The translations under genes were made by a program, and so were the position numbers. Under the pieces are notes generated by a model. The model saw only the letters and a list, made by a program, of their open reading frames with translations. It was not told the origin of the DNA and ran no database searches. From the NCBI GenBank assembly GCA_965203135.1, contig CBDBBO010000002.1, positions 744,001-808,000 of the forward strand: DNA of 64,000 nucleotides, in the 5' to 3' direction. The first letter of the stretch is position 1; each line of letters opens with the position of its first letter. This DNA is from CATOSD01 sp965203135. GTDB taxonomy: Bacteria > Chloroflexota > Dehalococcoidia > Lucifugimonadales > CATOSD01. Positions 8,769 through 18,305 of this stretch are shown here, one piece after another.

Positions 8769-9254
8769 CTAGTCCGGTCGCTTCTGCCCCTGGGCGTACT
8801 GGAATATGCACGTGTAGTCGTACTCCGCCACCTTGTCTCCCGCCTGGTTGCTCGCCTCCACCCGAATGGTGACGAACTTGTTGCCCCGCCGCTCGTACTT
8901 GTCCACCACGTGTCCGAAGCTCGTGATCGTGTCCCCCTCGCGCATCGGCGCGAACCAGCGCACCTCGCACTTGGCGAACGGCGTCTGGAACGGGTTCTCC
9001 TTGGCGTGCTCCTGGGCCACGAACCCGTTGTTGGCCGCGATGTCGCCACGCCGCAGCGGCGCGACGCGGAAGATGGTCGACGGCATCGCGTGGGCGGGGA
9101 CGGTCCCGTCGTCCGCGCTGTACGCCGGGTTATCGTTGCGCACGGCGCCGGCGTAGGCCGCGATCAGATCGCCCGTGACCTCCACCTGGGTCTCCGGCGA
9201 CGCCTGCCCGATTTCCACCACGGCGTATTCCCAACGGCGCTCCTGTTCAGACAT
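8769..9254 (-). CDS. MaoC/FAS1-dehydratase-like hot-dog protein
   Basis: A 161-residue hot-dog protein of the MaoC dehydratase N-terminal type. The chosen ATG at 9254 has AGGAGGT spaced 6-7 bp upstream. Motifs: TGDLIAAYAGAVRNDNPAYSADDG resembles the active-site entrance (Y-A-x-A-x-x-D-x-N-P) of (R)-hydratases, although the downstream His is replaced by Ser in NPAYS. A GDTITSFGHVVDKYERRGNKFVTI strand pair follows. With the neighbouring hot-dog protein it probably forms a heterodimeric hydratase acting on an acyl-CoA-like substrate; the pathway is unknown. Confidence 0.7.
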   Translation of the reverse strand: MSEQERRWEYAVVEIGQASPETQVEVTGDLIAAYAGAVRNDNPAYSADDGTVPAHAMPSTIFRVAPLRRGDIAANNGFVAQEHAKENPFQTPFAKCEVRWFAPMREGDTITSFGHVVDKYERRGNKFVTIRVEASNQAGDKVAEYDYTCIFQYAQGQKRPD

Positions 9255-9452
9255 GCGGACCTCCTGTCTCTGTCGGCGCTCAGATTGTAAATCTCGGTTG
9301 GTACATCCGTCAATCGAGCGCATCGCCCGCGGCGTTCCGATGTCGCGGGGCCGTCCCCCGGAAGTGGTATACTAGCGCCGTCCGCCTGCCGCGCCAGGGG
9401 CCGACGGACGGAAGCCGACAACCACCCCCGAGCACCCCTCCAAGGAGCGCAC

Positions 9453-12400
9453 ATGTTCCGCATAGGCATCGACGTTGGCGGCACCTTCACCGACTTCGTG
9501 GTATCACAGGACGGGCGACCTCCCCGCCAGTTCAAGACCGCCTCGACCCCGCGCGACCCGTCCGAGGGTGTGCTGAGCGGCCTCCGGGAGGCGGCCGCCG
9601 ACCACGGCCTGTCGATAGAAGAGCTGCTCGCCCAGACCGAGATGCTGATACACGGCACCACGGTAGCCACCAACACGCTGGTGGAACGAAAAGGCTCGCG
9701 TGTCGGCCTCATCACCACCGACGGCTTTCGGGATCTGCTCGAAATGCGCGAGGGTCTGAAGGAGGACCGGTACAACCTGCGAATGGAGCCGGTGCAGCCG
9801 CTGGTGCCGCGCTACCTGCGGCTCGGCGTGCCCGAGCGCGTGCGGGCCGACGGCGCGGAGGAACAGCCCCTCGACGAGGTGGCGCTGGCCGACGCGCTGG
9901 ACACTCTCGCCGATGAGGGTGTGGATGCGCTCGCCGTGTGCTTCCTCTTCTCGTACCTGAACCCCGACCACGAACGCCGCGCCGCCGAACGCATCAGAGA
10001 AAAATTCCCCGGAGCCTACGTCTCGCTTTCCCACGAGGTCATCCCGCAGATCAAGGAGTTCGACCGGCTCAGCGCGACCGTCATCAACTCCTACGTCGGC
10101 CCTGTCCTCGGCGAGTACCTGCTGCGCCTGAGAGAGCGACTCAGCACGTTCAGCCGGGTGAGCGAAATTCTCATCATGCAGTCCAACGGCGGCGTGGCCT
10201 CCATAGAGGACTCCAGCCGACTCGCCGTCGGCGCGATCCTGTCAGGACCTGCGGGCGGTGTGAGTGGCGCGGCGCGGTACGGCGAGGGCCTGGGCGAAAC
10301 GAAGATCATCGGCTTCGACATGGGAGGCACCAGCGCGGACATCTCCCTCATCGAAAACGGCTCTCCCCACCTCACCAACGAGAAGTTCGAGGCCGGCTGG
10401 AAAATAGCCGTGCCCGCCATAGACATCCAGACGCTGGGCGCGGGCGGCGGCAGCATCGCCCGCGTCGATGCCGGCGGCATTCTCCGCGTCGGCCCCGACA
10501 GCGCCGGCGCCGACCCCGGCCCGGTGTGCTATGGCCGCGGCGGAGACGAGCCGACGGTTACCGACGCCAACCTGGTGCTGGGCTACCTGGACTCCGACAG
10601 TTTTCTCGGCGGGCGCGAGACGTTGGACCTCGCGAAAGCGGAACAGGCGCTCGGGGAACGAGTCGCCCGTCCGCTCGGTATAGGTACTTTGGATGCCGCC
10701 CTTGGAGTACATCGCGTAGTCTCCACCACCATGGCCGAGGGCATACGGCTCATGTCCGTAAAGCGCGGCGTCGACCCGCGCGACTTCGCCATACTCGCCT
10801 TCGGCGGCGCGTCCGGACTGCACGTGAGCGCGGTGGCCCGCCAACTGCAGATCGAGAAGGTGTACGTACCCGCGGCGGCGCCGGTGCTCTCCGCGCTCGG
10901 TATGCTGTCTACCGACCTCCAGTACGACTCGTCCCTATCGCACCCGGCGAGCCTCGACGGCATCGACCTGGACACCGTGCGCGCCATAGTGGCGCGGCTG
11001 GAGGAGCAGGGCCGCGACAGGCTCCGGGCTCAGGGCGTGAGCGACGGGGACACGACCATCGCGGTGTCCGCCGACATGCGCTACCTCGACCAGATATACG
11101 AGGTGAACGTACCCGTCCCCGACCTGTCGCTACCGGCTGAAGAGCTGCTGCGGGAGTGGGCCGCGAACTTCCATCGACGCTACGAGGAACTGTACTCCTA
11201 CCGCCAGTCTGACCAGGAGATTCGCCTCGTCACCCTTCGCGTGTCGGCGCTTGGCCGTCTGCCCAAGACGGACCTCTCCGCGCAGACGTCCAGGGACGGC
11301 TCGGTGGTGCCGAAGGGCCGCCGCCGCGTGTATCTCGGCGGGTGGCGCAATGTCCCGGCGTACGCGATCAGCGAGCTTAGCCCGGACGTCGAAATCGAGG
11401 GGCCCGCCATTCTTGAGTCAGACTTCACGACCGTGCTGGTGGACGAGGGGGACACGGCGACGCTGGACCGCTTCGGCGGCGTGGCCTTGCGCGTTGCCGC
11501 CAGCCAGGCACGAGAACAGTTGCACGCGGCCCCCAACGCGCCCGACCCCGTCACGCTCGCGGTGGTGGAAAACCGCCTCGAGTCCATTGCGATGGAGATG
11601 ATGGAGGTGATGCTGCGCACCTCAATGTCGCAGATTCTCAACTCCAGCCGCGACTTCTCGACCGCGATACTGGACGCCGACTGCCAGCTAGTAGCGCAGG
11701 GCGAGGGCATTCCGGTGCACATCAGCGCGCTGCCCATCGCCGGCGCGGCGGTGCGCGACTACTTCGGCGACGACATTTCGCCGGGCGACCTGTTCGCGCT
11801 CAACGACCCCTACTTCGGCGGCAGCCACCTGCCGGACATAACCGTCATCCGGCCCATCTTCCACGACGGCGAGCTGCTCTTCTACTCCGTCAACCGGGCG
11901 CACCACAGCGACGTGGGCGGGGCGACTCACGGCGGCTACAACCCCTCGGCCAGCGAGATCTACCACGAGGGCCTGCGTATCCCGCCCCTGCGCATCCACG
12001 ACCGGGGCGAGCCGCGGCGGGACCTGCTTCAGATGCTCTCCGCCAACGTGCGCCATCCCGAGAACTTCCTGGGCGACCTGAACGCGCAGATAGGCTCGGT
12101 CGACATCGCCGCCCGCCGGATCGGCGAGCTGCTGCGCATCTACGAGCCGAACGTTCTCAAGCGAATCATCGCCGACATACTCAACGCCACCGAGCGGCAG
12201 GTGCGCCAGTTCATCTCCGAGTGGCCGGACGGCGTGTACAAGGGCGAGTCGCTCGTCGACGACGACGGCTTCGAGTCGAAGATGATTCCCATTCGCGCCA
12301 CGGTCACCATAGAAGGCTCGTCTATGAACATCGACCTGGGCGAGTCCGCGCCGCAGGTGACCGGCTTCATCAACAGCGCCTACGCCAACACCCGCTCGCT

Positions 12401-13190
12401 GACCCACGCCGCGATCATGTACATGGCCCCGTCGGACGTGGCGAAGAACGAAGGCTCGATGCGGCCTGTCACGGTCACGGCCCCCATGGGGCTGGTGGTC
12501 AACGCGAACCCTCCCGCGCCGGTGTGCATGAGCACCAACCACTGTGCCGAGGAGATAGTCGAGGCGGTGTTCAAGGCCCTTGCTCCCGCCGTGCCCCAAG
12601 CCGTGAACGCAGGCTTTTCGCGGCGTCTCAGGTTCGCCATAACCGGAGTCGATCCGCGCACCGACCGCGCCTTCATCTGGCACTTCTTCATGGCGCGCGG
12701 CGGCGGAGGCGCGTCCCACGCGCACGACGGCTGGCCCAACGTAGGCGAGGTGAACGTCGCCGGCGGCATACGCTCGCCCAGCGTGGAGGTGACGGAGGAG
12801 CGCTTCCCGCTGTTCGTGCGCCGCCACGAGCTGCGGCCCGGCTCCGCGGGCGACGGCGCGATGCGCGGCGGGCTCGGCGCGGTCTGCGAGATGGTGTACG
12901 AGGGCGCTGGCGACGCCCGCCTCAACACCGCGGGCGACGGCACGGTCAACCCGCCGTTCGGCCTCTTCGGCGGCGACCCCGGCCTGCCCCACGTCTACAG
13001 CATCATCTCCAACGGCAGTGAGCGCGTCCTCGGCTCCAAGGAAACGGGCGTGATTGTCAAGCCGGGCGACGTCATCCTGTGCCTGTCAGCCGGCGGCGGC
13101 GGCTACGGCGACCCCAACGACCGCGACCCATCCGCATCAGCCTGGGACACCAAAAACGGCTACGTTGTGGACGGTTGCGAGAAAGTGTAG
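9453..13190 (+). CDS. Fused hydantoinase A/B (oxoprolinase-type) protein
   Basis: ATP-dependent hydantoinase/oxoprolinase family enzyme of 1245 residues combining both subunits in one chain. The first half (~1-690) is HyuA: GIDVGGTFTDFVV phosphate-binding loop at the N-terminus, then IGFDMGGTSADISLIENG. The second half (~695-1245) is HyuB: VENRLESIAMEMMEVMLRTS, NDPYFGGSHLPDITVI and GGGGASHAHDGWP near the end. Family members hydrolyse cyclic amide rings (5-oxoproline, hydantoins) or, in related enzymes, carboxylate ketones. Fusion is common in 5-oxoprolinases, but substrate cannot be set from sequence. The gene stands alone with its own start, preceded by a clear AAGGAG. Confidence 0.9.
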   Translation: MFRIGIDVGGTFTDFVVSQDGRPPRQFKTASTPRDPSEGVLSGLREAAADHGLSIEELLAQTEMLIHGTTVATNTLVERKGSRVGLITTDGFRDLLEMREGLKEDRYNLRMEPVQPLVPRYLRLGVPERVRADGAEEQPLDEVALADALDTLADEGVDALAVCFLFSYLNPDHERRAAERIREKFPGAYVSLSHEVIPQIKEFDRLSATVINSYVGPVLGEYLLRLRERLSTFSRVSEILIMQSNGGVASIEDSSRLAVGAILSGPAGGVSGAARYGEGLGETKIIGFDMGGTSADISLIENGSPHLTNEKFEAGWKIAVPAIDIQTLGAGGGSIARVDAGGILRVGPDSAGADPGPVCYGRGGDEPTVTDANLVLGYLDSDSFLGGRETLDLAKAEQALGERVARPLGIGTLDAALGVHRVVSTTMAEGIRLMSVKRGVDPRDFAILAFGGASGLHVSAVARQLQIEKVYVPAAAPVLSALGMLSTDLQYDSSLSHPASLDGIDLDTVRAIVARLEEQGRDRLRAQGVSDGDTTIAVSADMRYLDQIYEVNVPVPDLSLPAEELLREWAANFHRRYEELYSYRQSDQEIRLVTLRVSALGRLPKTDLSAQTSRDGSVVPKGRRRVYLGGWRNVPAYAISELSPDVEIEGPAILESDFTTVLVDEGDTATLDRFGGVALRVAASQAREQLHAAPNAPDPVTLAVVENRLESIAMEMMEVMLRTSMSQILNSSRDFSTAILDADCQLVAQGEGIPVHISALPIAGAAVRDYFGDDISPGDLFALNDPYFGGSHLPDITVIRPIFHDGELLFYSVNRAHHSDVGGATHGGYNPSASEIYHEGLRIPPLRIHDRGEPRRDLLQMLSANVRHPENFLGDLNAQIGSVDIAARRIGELLRIYEPNVLKRIIADILNATERQVRQFISEWPDGVYKGESLVDDDGFESKMIPIRATVTIEGSSMNIDLGESAPQVTGFINSAYANTRSLTHAAIMYMAPSDVAKNEGSMRPVTVTAPMGLVVNANPPAPVCMSTNHCAEEIVEAVFKALAPAVPQAVNAGFSRRLRFAITGVDPRTDRAFIWHFFMARGGGGASHAHDGWPNVGEVNVAGGIRSPSVEVTEERFPLFVRRHELRPGSAGDGAMRGGLGAVCEMVYEGAGDARLNTAGDGTVNPPFGLFGGDPGLPHVYSIISNGSERVLGSKETGVIVKPGDVILCLSAGGGGYGDPNDRDPSASAWDTKNGYVVDGCEKV

Positions 13191-13231
13191 AGTAAACTAC
13201 ACCCGCTTCATCTTGCCTAAGAGGAAATCCG

Positions 13232-13480
13232 ATGAGCGTCAGCATCGAAAACGAAGAGAACAGCCGGCTGGCTAGTGAACTCGCGGAGCTTACCGGCGAG
13301 CCAGAGGATAGGGCAGTCGGGGTTGCGATAAAGGAACGGCTGAAGCGCGAGCGGGATATACAGAAGCGCCTTCAAGCAATGCGAGCCATCTCCCATCGCT
13401 GCGCCGAGTCACTCCGTGACGGGCCGGCGGCGTCCGACCACGGCGACTTCCTGTACGACGAGCGAGGTTTGCCCAGGTGA
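13232..13480 (+). CDS. VapB-like antitoxin (Rv0623/PSK family)
   Basis: An 82-residue protein matching the Rv0623-type antitoxin family: SVSIENEENSRLASELAELTGEPEDRAVGVAIKERLKRER is a ribbon-helix-helix-like DNA-binding N-terminus, with a toxin-wrapping C-terminal tail ending DEGRGLP-like (YDERGLPR). It overlaps the following PIN toxin by 4 bp (GTGA). In this family the antitoxin binds and blocks the toxin and represses the shared promoter. Confidence 0.83.
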   Translation: MSVSIENEENSRLASELAELTGEPEDRAVGVAIKERLKRERDIQKRLQAMRAISHRCAESLRDGPAASDHGDFLYDERGLPR

Positions 13481-13869
13481 TCGTCGATACGTCCGCGATT
13501 CTAGCGATACTCTTCGGCGAAAGCGACGCAGACCGATATGACGATGCCATAGCGAGAGCCTCGCTTCCCCGCATGTCGGCCGCCAACTACGTGGAGGCGG
13601 CCATAGTCTTCGAGAGCCGGCGCGGCCATGAGGCCGTACCCAACCTTGACGCCTATCTCATCGAAGCAAGGATCGAGTTGGAGTCTGTCACTCCTCGCCA
13701 GGCCTTGGCCGCGCGCCAAGCCTGGCGGCAATTCGGCAAGGGCAACCACCCCGCATCGCTGAATTTTGGCGACTGCTTTGCCTATGCGCTCGCTGAGACT
13801 ACCGGCGAGCCCCTTCTGTTCAAGGGCCGGGACTTCGAGCTCACCGACGTTGAACCAGCGCTGCACTGA
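13477..13869 (+). CDS. vapC: VapC-like PIN-domain ribonuclease toxin
   Basis: A 130-residue PIN domain. Acidic metal-binding residues are visible: MIVDTSAILAILFGE (Asp4), an E in SAANYVEAAIV (~Glu41), and Asp in LNFGDCFAYALA (~Asp95), with a final Asp near LFKGRDFELTDV. These coordinate Mg2+ for RNA cleavage in VapC toxins. The start is GTG at 13477, overlapping the antitoxin stop. Together with the upstream gene it is a complete, apparently intact type II toxin-antitoxin module. Confidence 0.87.
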   Translation: MIVDTSAILAILFGESDADRYDDAIARASLPRMSAANYVEAAIVFESRRGHEAVPNLDAYLIEARIELESVTPRQALAARQAWRQFGKGNHPASLNFGDCFAYALAETTGEPLLFKGRDFELTDVEPALH

Positions 13870-13908
13870 GACAACGTAGGTTGAGCAGTTCCCCCTGTGC
13901 CCGTCCCG

Positions 13909-14040
13909 TCACCGCGTGCGCGAGTTCAGCACGTCGTTGAGCGAGTCCCCCAGCAGGTTCCACGCCAGCACTATGGTCCACGCCGCCGCGCCCAGCGCCA
14001 GCACCCACCGGACTTTCGCCACGACCATCCGCATTCTCAC
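13909..14040 (-). pseudogene. 3' remnant of a DppC-like ABC permease
   Basis: On the minus strand about 35 codons read AAAWTIVLAWNLLGDSLNDVL followed by NSRTR and a stop, nearly identical to the last residues of the intact permease at 16126-17100. At DNA level the match runs for about 95 bp (13905-14013 against ~16132-16235) with only a handful of differences. Upstream coding has been lost, so this is a fragment. It lies on the far side of the interrupted TolB-like gene from the intact copy, giving a direct duplication that brackets that gene. Confidence 0.8.
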
Positions 14041-14044
14041 TCCC

Positions 14045-15919
14045 TCACCCCTCGCAGCCCTCAGGCTCCTCGTATCCGACCACCTTCCCGCGCAACTCTT
14101 CGGGTATGCAACCGCTCAACCGGTTGCCGCTGAGGTCCACGGTCTCCAGAGCCGTGAGCTTGGCCAACTCAGTTGCCAGCCGACCGGAGATGGGACCGGT
14201 CAGGTTCCAACCCTCAAGCGACAGTTCCACCACCCTCAGACTTAAGGAGGCCTCTTCAACAATGAAGCGTTCTTCAAAAACGACGCTTTCTTCCAGGTCG
14301 GACAAGTCGGAAATGGGGGCGTGTCCCTCCCACCTCGTTCGCTCGAATTGGCCGGGCCGCCGACTCTCCGTCGCCCAGCGGCGGATCGCCCAAAGCGCCT
14401 CGCAGTCCGATGCAAGTCTAGGGTGTTGAGTGGCAGCATTCTCGGCAAATGCGGCTGCGCACATAGTGCTGGAAACCACAAGTCTGTCATTCATCACCTG
14501 GAGACAATACACATACTCCGTAGTGTGGGCGCAGCCAACAACGTCGGTCGGCCCATCTTCGTGCCGAGCGGCGCCTACTGCCTCCAGCTCTCCGTTCTCT
14601 CCCCGGCGCACCAATGCTCTCGCGTCGGTCCCGTCCGGAGCGACCGTGGCGAGCACGACGCCGGAACTTTCCGGTACGACAACGGCGACTCTGGAACCGT
14701 CGGGGGCCCAGGCCGCATACAAACCGCCACTAATCTCGGATGCATCGATGTCAGAGAATAAGCGAACGTCGGTACCATCGACTTTGACCAGATACACGGT
14801 TCCATACCCATTGCTGACCATGATCTGCGAGCCATCCGGACTCCACGACAAAGAGCCGGTTACCGGAAGGTCGGCAACTTTGCTGATTTCGCCGCTGCCG
14901 GCGTCGATGGTGATCAGGCTAACCTTCCTTTCATCTTCTACTACGTCATCATCTACTAAGAAGAAGGCGATGCGCGCGCCGTCCGGCGATCATGCGGGCG
15001 GCCCCGCCAACGAACTCGGCTTCGTTCCACCACTGTGGGGCCTTTTCTCGCCGACGATCAGCCTCGTCATGGTGGAGTTATGGACGTCGACTGTGACTAA
15101 GGAGGTGCGCCTGTAGTAGGTGTAAGCGGTCGATGGGTCGCGTTCGGGCAGAAGCTCTTCAACAAAAAAGCCAACAGTCCGCTTGTTTGGAGACCACGAA
15201 GTGGTTTCAGTCTGTGTGAAGTTGCCAACGAAAGCGGTCTTGTCCGACAAGATTCTACGAACGTCAGAGCCGTCCGATTTCATAGTGTAAATGCCGGCTA
15301 TTGATTCGTTGCGGGAGGCGCATGAATAGGTGGAGTCTCTCCTGAACGCGATACGATCCCCATCTGACAACCACTCCGATTCTCTATCAAGTCCAACCTC
15401 TTTAGTCAGTCCTCGCCGTTCAGATCCGTCGAGAGCGGTCGTTAAAATCTCTTCGTAACTTTTGCTATCGTTCACATGGTTGGACGCGGAGTATGCTACG
15501 CGAGTGCCGTCCGGGGAGACGCTCGGCGAGTGATCCATGACGTATTCCCTTGAGTCATCGGAGACGGTCAGCAGGTTCGACCCATCCACGTCGACTACGT
15601 GCACCAAGCTCTTGACCTTTTTTTCATCCTCTGAGAATTCCTTCCTGGGTGCCTCGGCGACGAAGACAATGTGTGCCCCATCGTGAGTCCATTCCGGCGA
15701 CAACGCGCGCAGAGTCCACGCGCGAGGGGTCATTCTGAACCCAACCCAGACTTCTGGCCCGTCGTCGTCAAGCGGCTCGAACGAAAATGGATCGAATCCG
15801 CCGCACTTGTACCACTCTACAAACGGCCTCCAGGAAACCGCCATGACGAGCGCGAGCGTCAGCAGCATCGCCAACATCCTCACGCGGAGGGGGATACGGA
15901 AGAACCAGTCCACGTTCAT
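14045..15919 (-). pseudogene. TolB/beta-propeller-LRR protein interrupted by one in-frame TGA
   Basis: Two minus-strand reading frames (15919-14990 and 14989-14045) are in the same frame and separated only by the TGA at 14990-14992. The sequence across it reads PPA-stop-SPDGARIAFF, where the repeat consensus (x-W-SPDG-x-x-IAF) demands Trp; one G-to-A change turns TGG into TGA. The joined product would be 624 residues: N-terminal membrane anchor (LRMLAMLLTLALVMAVSW), at least four TolB/WD40-like blades each with a SPDG motif (including LSWSPDGSQ at the second frame's start), and a C-terminal leucine-rich-repeat segment (LEGWNLTGPISGRLATELAKL, LETVDLSGNRLSG). Other genes here use TGA as stop, so this is a nonsense mutation or a sequencing error, not a recoded code. 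Confidence 0.75.
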
Positions 15920-16125
15920 GGGACGCGTCCATACAGCGCGAAGATCGCCATCACGTCGAAAGGATGCGGCGAGCAGTCCGGCTCGGTGAGAGGCGAGGTA
16001 GCGCCATCGTGCCCAGGCGTCCTGACGGACTCCGAGTCGGAACGCGCGGGATGGTCGCTGCCTAGCCGGTGTTCATGCCAAGGCGGCATTGGTGAATCGC
16101 CCATCTTGCGAACACCCCCTCGCCG

Positions 16126-17100
16126 TCACCGCGTGCGCGGGTTGAGCACGTCGTTGAGCGAGTCGCCCAGCAGGTTCCACGCAAGCACGATGGTCCACGC
16201 CGCCGCGCCCGGCGCCAGCAGCATCCACGGCACCTCGCGCAGCGCGCTCAGCGAGCCCGCCTCCAGCAGCATCGTGCCCAGGCTGGGCTTGGGCGGCTGA
16301 ACGCCGAGCCCCAGCCAGCTCAGGATTATCTCCGCGCCCACCAGCGCCCCCATGGACATGCTCACCGTCACCACGATTGGGCTGATGGCGTTGGGCAGTA
16401 TGTGTACGAACAGGATGCGGGGCGTCGACGTCCCCGCCGCGCGTGCCGCGTCCACGAACTGCGACTCCTTGAGATACAGCACTTGGCCCCGAACCAGCCG
16501 CGCCATGCCGATCCACCCGAACGACACCAGTGCGACCGATATGACCAGGTAGTCCGCCGCGCCGCTCCTTGCCAGCCCGTCCAGGAAGGTGTTGTCCTCT
16601 ATCCACCACACCATGTCCCGGATGCGGCCGCCCAGCGTCGCGGCTATCAGAATGATCAGCAGAATGTCGGGGAACGCGCTGAACAGCTCCCCAGTGCGCA
16701 TGATCAACGAGTCCACCCGCCGACCCAGGTACCCGGCCACCAGCCCCAGCGTAACCCCCAGCGCGATCCCTCCCGTGGCCACCACCACCACCGTGATTAT
16801 GACCGTCGTCTGCACCGCCCACACCACGCGCATCAGCACGTCGCGGCCCTTCAGGTCGGTGCCCGCCCAGTGGGACGGGCTAGGCGGCTTGCGTATCGCC
16901 GTGTAGTCCTGCTCCGTGTAGCCGTAGGGCGCGAAGAAGGAGACGACCGGCGCGCCTATCCCCAGCAGATAGACGATCGCCAGCGCCGCCATGCACGCCA
17001 GCGCGATGCGCTTGCGGACCAGGCGCGCCCACGCCAGCGACAGGTGTCCCCTGGTGGGACGCCTAAGTTCCCGTTCGAGGCTCAGCTCACCCGTTGCCAA
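16126..17100 (-). CDS. Dipeptide/oligopeptide ABC transporter permease, DppC-like
   Basis: Membrane subunit of a peptide/nickel-type ABC importer, 324 residues. It has the OppC/DppC N-terminal leader, first membrane helix RIALACMAALAIVYLLGIGA, the extra N-terminal periplasmic segment with HWAGTDLKGRDVLMRVVWA and the EAA loop region ARAAGTSTPRILFVHILPNAI that contacts the ATPase. It ends LLGDSLNDVLNPRTR. The DppB-like partner lies 40 bp upstream on the same strand. No binding protein or ATPase gene is present in the window, so the complete transporter is not here. Confidence 0.87.
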   Translation of the reverse strand: MATGELSLERELRRPTRGHLSLAWARLVRKRIALACMAALAIVYLLGIGAPVVSFFAPYGYTEQDYTAIRKPPSPSHWAGTDLKGRDVLMRVVWAVQTTVIITVVVVATGGIALGVTLGLVAGYLGRRVDSLIMRTGELFSAFPDILLIILIAATLGGRIRDMVWWIEDNTFLDGLARSGAADYLVISVALVSFGWIGMARLVRGQVLYLKESQFVDAARAAGTSTPRILFVHILPNAISPIVVTVSMSMGALVGAEIILSWLGLGVQPPKPSLGTMLLEAGSLSALREVPWMLLAPGAAAWTIVLAWNLLGDSLNDVLNPRTR

Positions 17101-17140
17101 TCCGTTCTCGCCCTCCCATTCGCGGCGCGCCGCCGCTCCG

Positions 17141-18070
17141 CTAGCTGTAACGAATCCTGGGATCTATCAGCGTGTACACGATGTCTGCCACCAGGTTCGC
17201 CAGAACGAACGCCGTCGCGCCTATCAGCGTTATGGCCATGATCACCGGGTAGTCCCTGTTGAAGATGGCGTCGATCGCCAGGTTGCCCATGCCCGGAATA
17301 CCCAGGATGCGCTCGGTGATGATGCCGGTGCTCAGCAGGCCCGGCAGCGACAGCGAAATCACCGTGACCACCGGAATGAGCGAGTTCTTGAGCACGTGGC
17401 GCGCGTCCACCACGACCTCGGACAGGCCCTTGGCCCGCGCGGTGCGTATGAAGTCCTGACCCATCACGTCCAGCGTGCTGGCCCGCATCAGCCGCGCCAG
17501 GCCCGCCACGCCCGGTATGCCCATGGTGATGGCCGGAATGATGATGCGCACGTCCCAGAACCCGCCCCAGCCGGAGCACGGCAGCCAGCTCAGCTTCAGG
17601 CAGAACGCCCACAGCATGAACGGAATGGTCACCATGATGGGAATGGACATCAGCACGAGCGACAGGCTAACCATCGTTGGGTCTTCCCACCGCCCCTGCT
17701 TGTGCGCGACCCAGAATCCGAGCGGCAGACCCAGGCCGACGCTCACTATCAACGCGGCTATGCTGACCTGGAACGACACCCAAATCTTGGCGCCCAGAAG
17801 CTCGCTTACCGGCCGACCCCTGAAGCGTATGCTCTCGCCCAGGTCGCCGCGCACAGCCTTCCACACGTAGTCGCCGTACTGCACGAAGAACGGGCGGTTC
17901 AGGCCGAGCTGCTCGCGCAGCCGGTCCGCCGTCTCCTCCTCGTACCTGGCGCCCAGTATCACCTGCACCGGATCGCCCGGCCCGAACCTGCCCAGAGCGA
18001 ACGTCACGAGCGACACCGCGAGCAGCAGAACGGGTAGCCATATCAGGCGTCGGGCAATGTACACCCACAT
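17141..18070 (-). CDS. Dipeptide/oligopeptide ABC transporter permease, DppB-like
   Basis: Second permease of the same importer, 309 residues. The start at the ATG at 18070 gives the standard opening MWVYIARRLIWLPVLLLAVS with the first helix at once; the longer upstream reading frame is not conserved-looking. Family features: FGPGDPVQ after helix 1, DLGESIRFRGRPV, and the EAA loop TARAKGLSEVVVDARHVLKNS. The end TLIDPRIRYS is typical of DppB. It is first in a two-gene operon with the DppC-like gene. Confidence 0.87.
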   Translation of the reverse strand: MWVYIARRLIWLPVLLLAVSLVTFALGRFGPGDPVQVILGARYEEETADRLREQLGLNRPFFVQYGDYVWKAVRGDLGESIRFRGRPVSELLGAKIWVSFQVSIAALIVSVGLGLPLGFWVAHKQGRWEDPTMVSLSLVLMSIPIMVTIPFMLWAFCLKLSWLPCSGWGGFWDVRIIIPAITMGIPGVAGLARLMRASTLDVMGQDFIRTARAKGLSEVVVDARHVLKNSLIPVVTVISLSLPGLLSTGIITERILGIPGMGNLAIDAIFNRDYPVIMAITLIGATAFVLANLVADIVYTLIDPRIRYS

Positions 18071-18305
18071 GGGCAGAACGACTCCATTGGGGTTGCATAA
18101 GGCGGCGAAACCCGCAGATTCGTTCGCCGCGAACGCGTTGCTTCTACAGGAAAAGGTTAATCTCTGGGGCGCAAAAGGGCAAGCCGGAGGTGGAACCGCT
18201 CGGGCTTCAAGGTCCGGCGCCGACTCAGCCTTGACACCCCTCCGCGCCTGCTGATAGCCTCCCCGCATCGGGCGGCCCGGGCTAACACGTGGAGCGGGAT
18301 ACGCG

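Noticed and set aside
14990..14992. Reading the TolB-like TGA as selenocysteine
   Set aside because: The repeat wants Trp, not Cys, and no stem with a GGUC-type loop follows; a G-to-A nonsense change is simpler.
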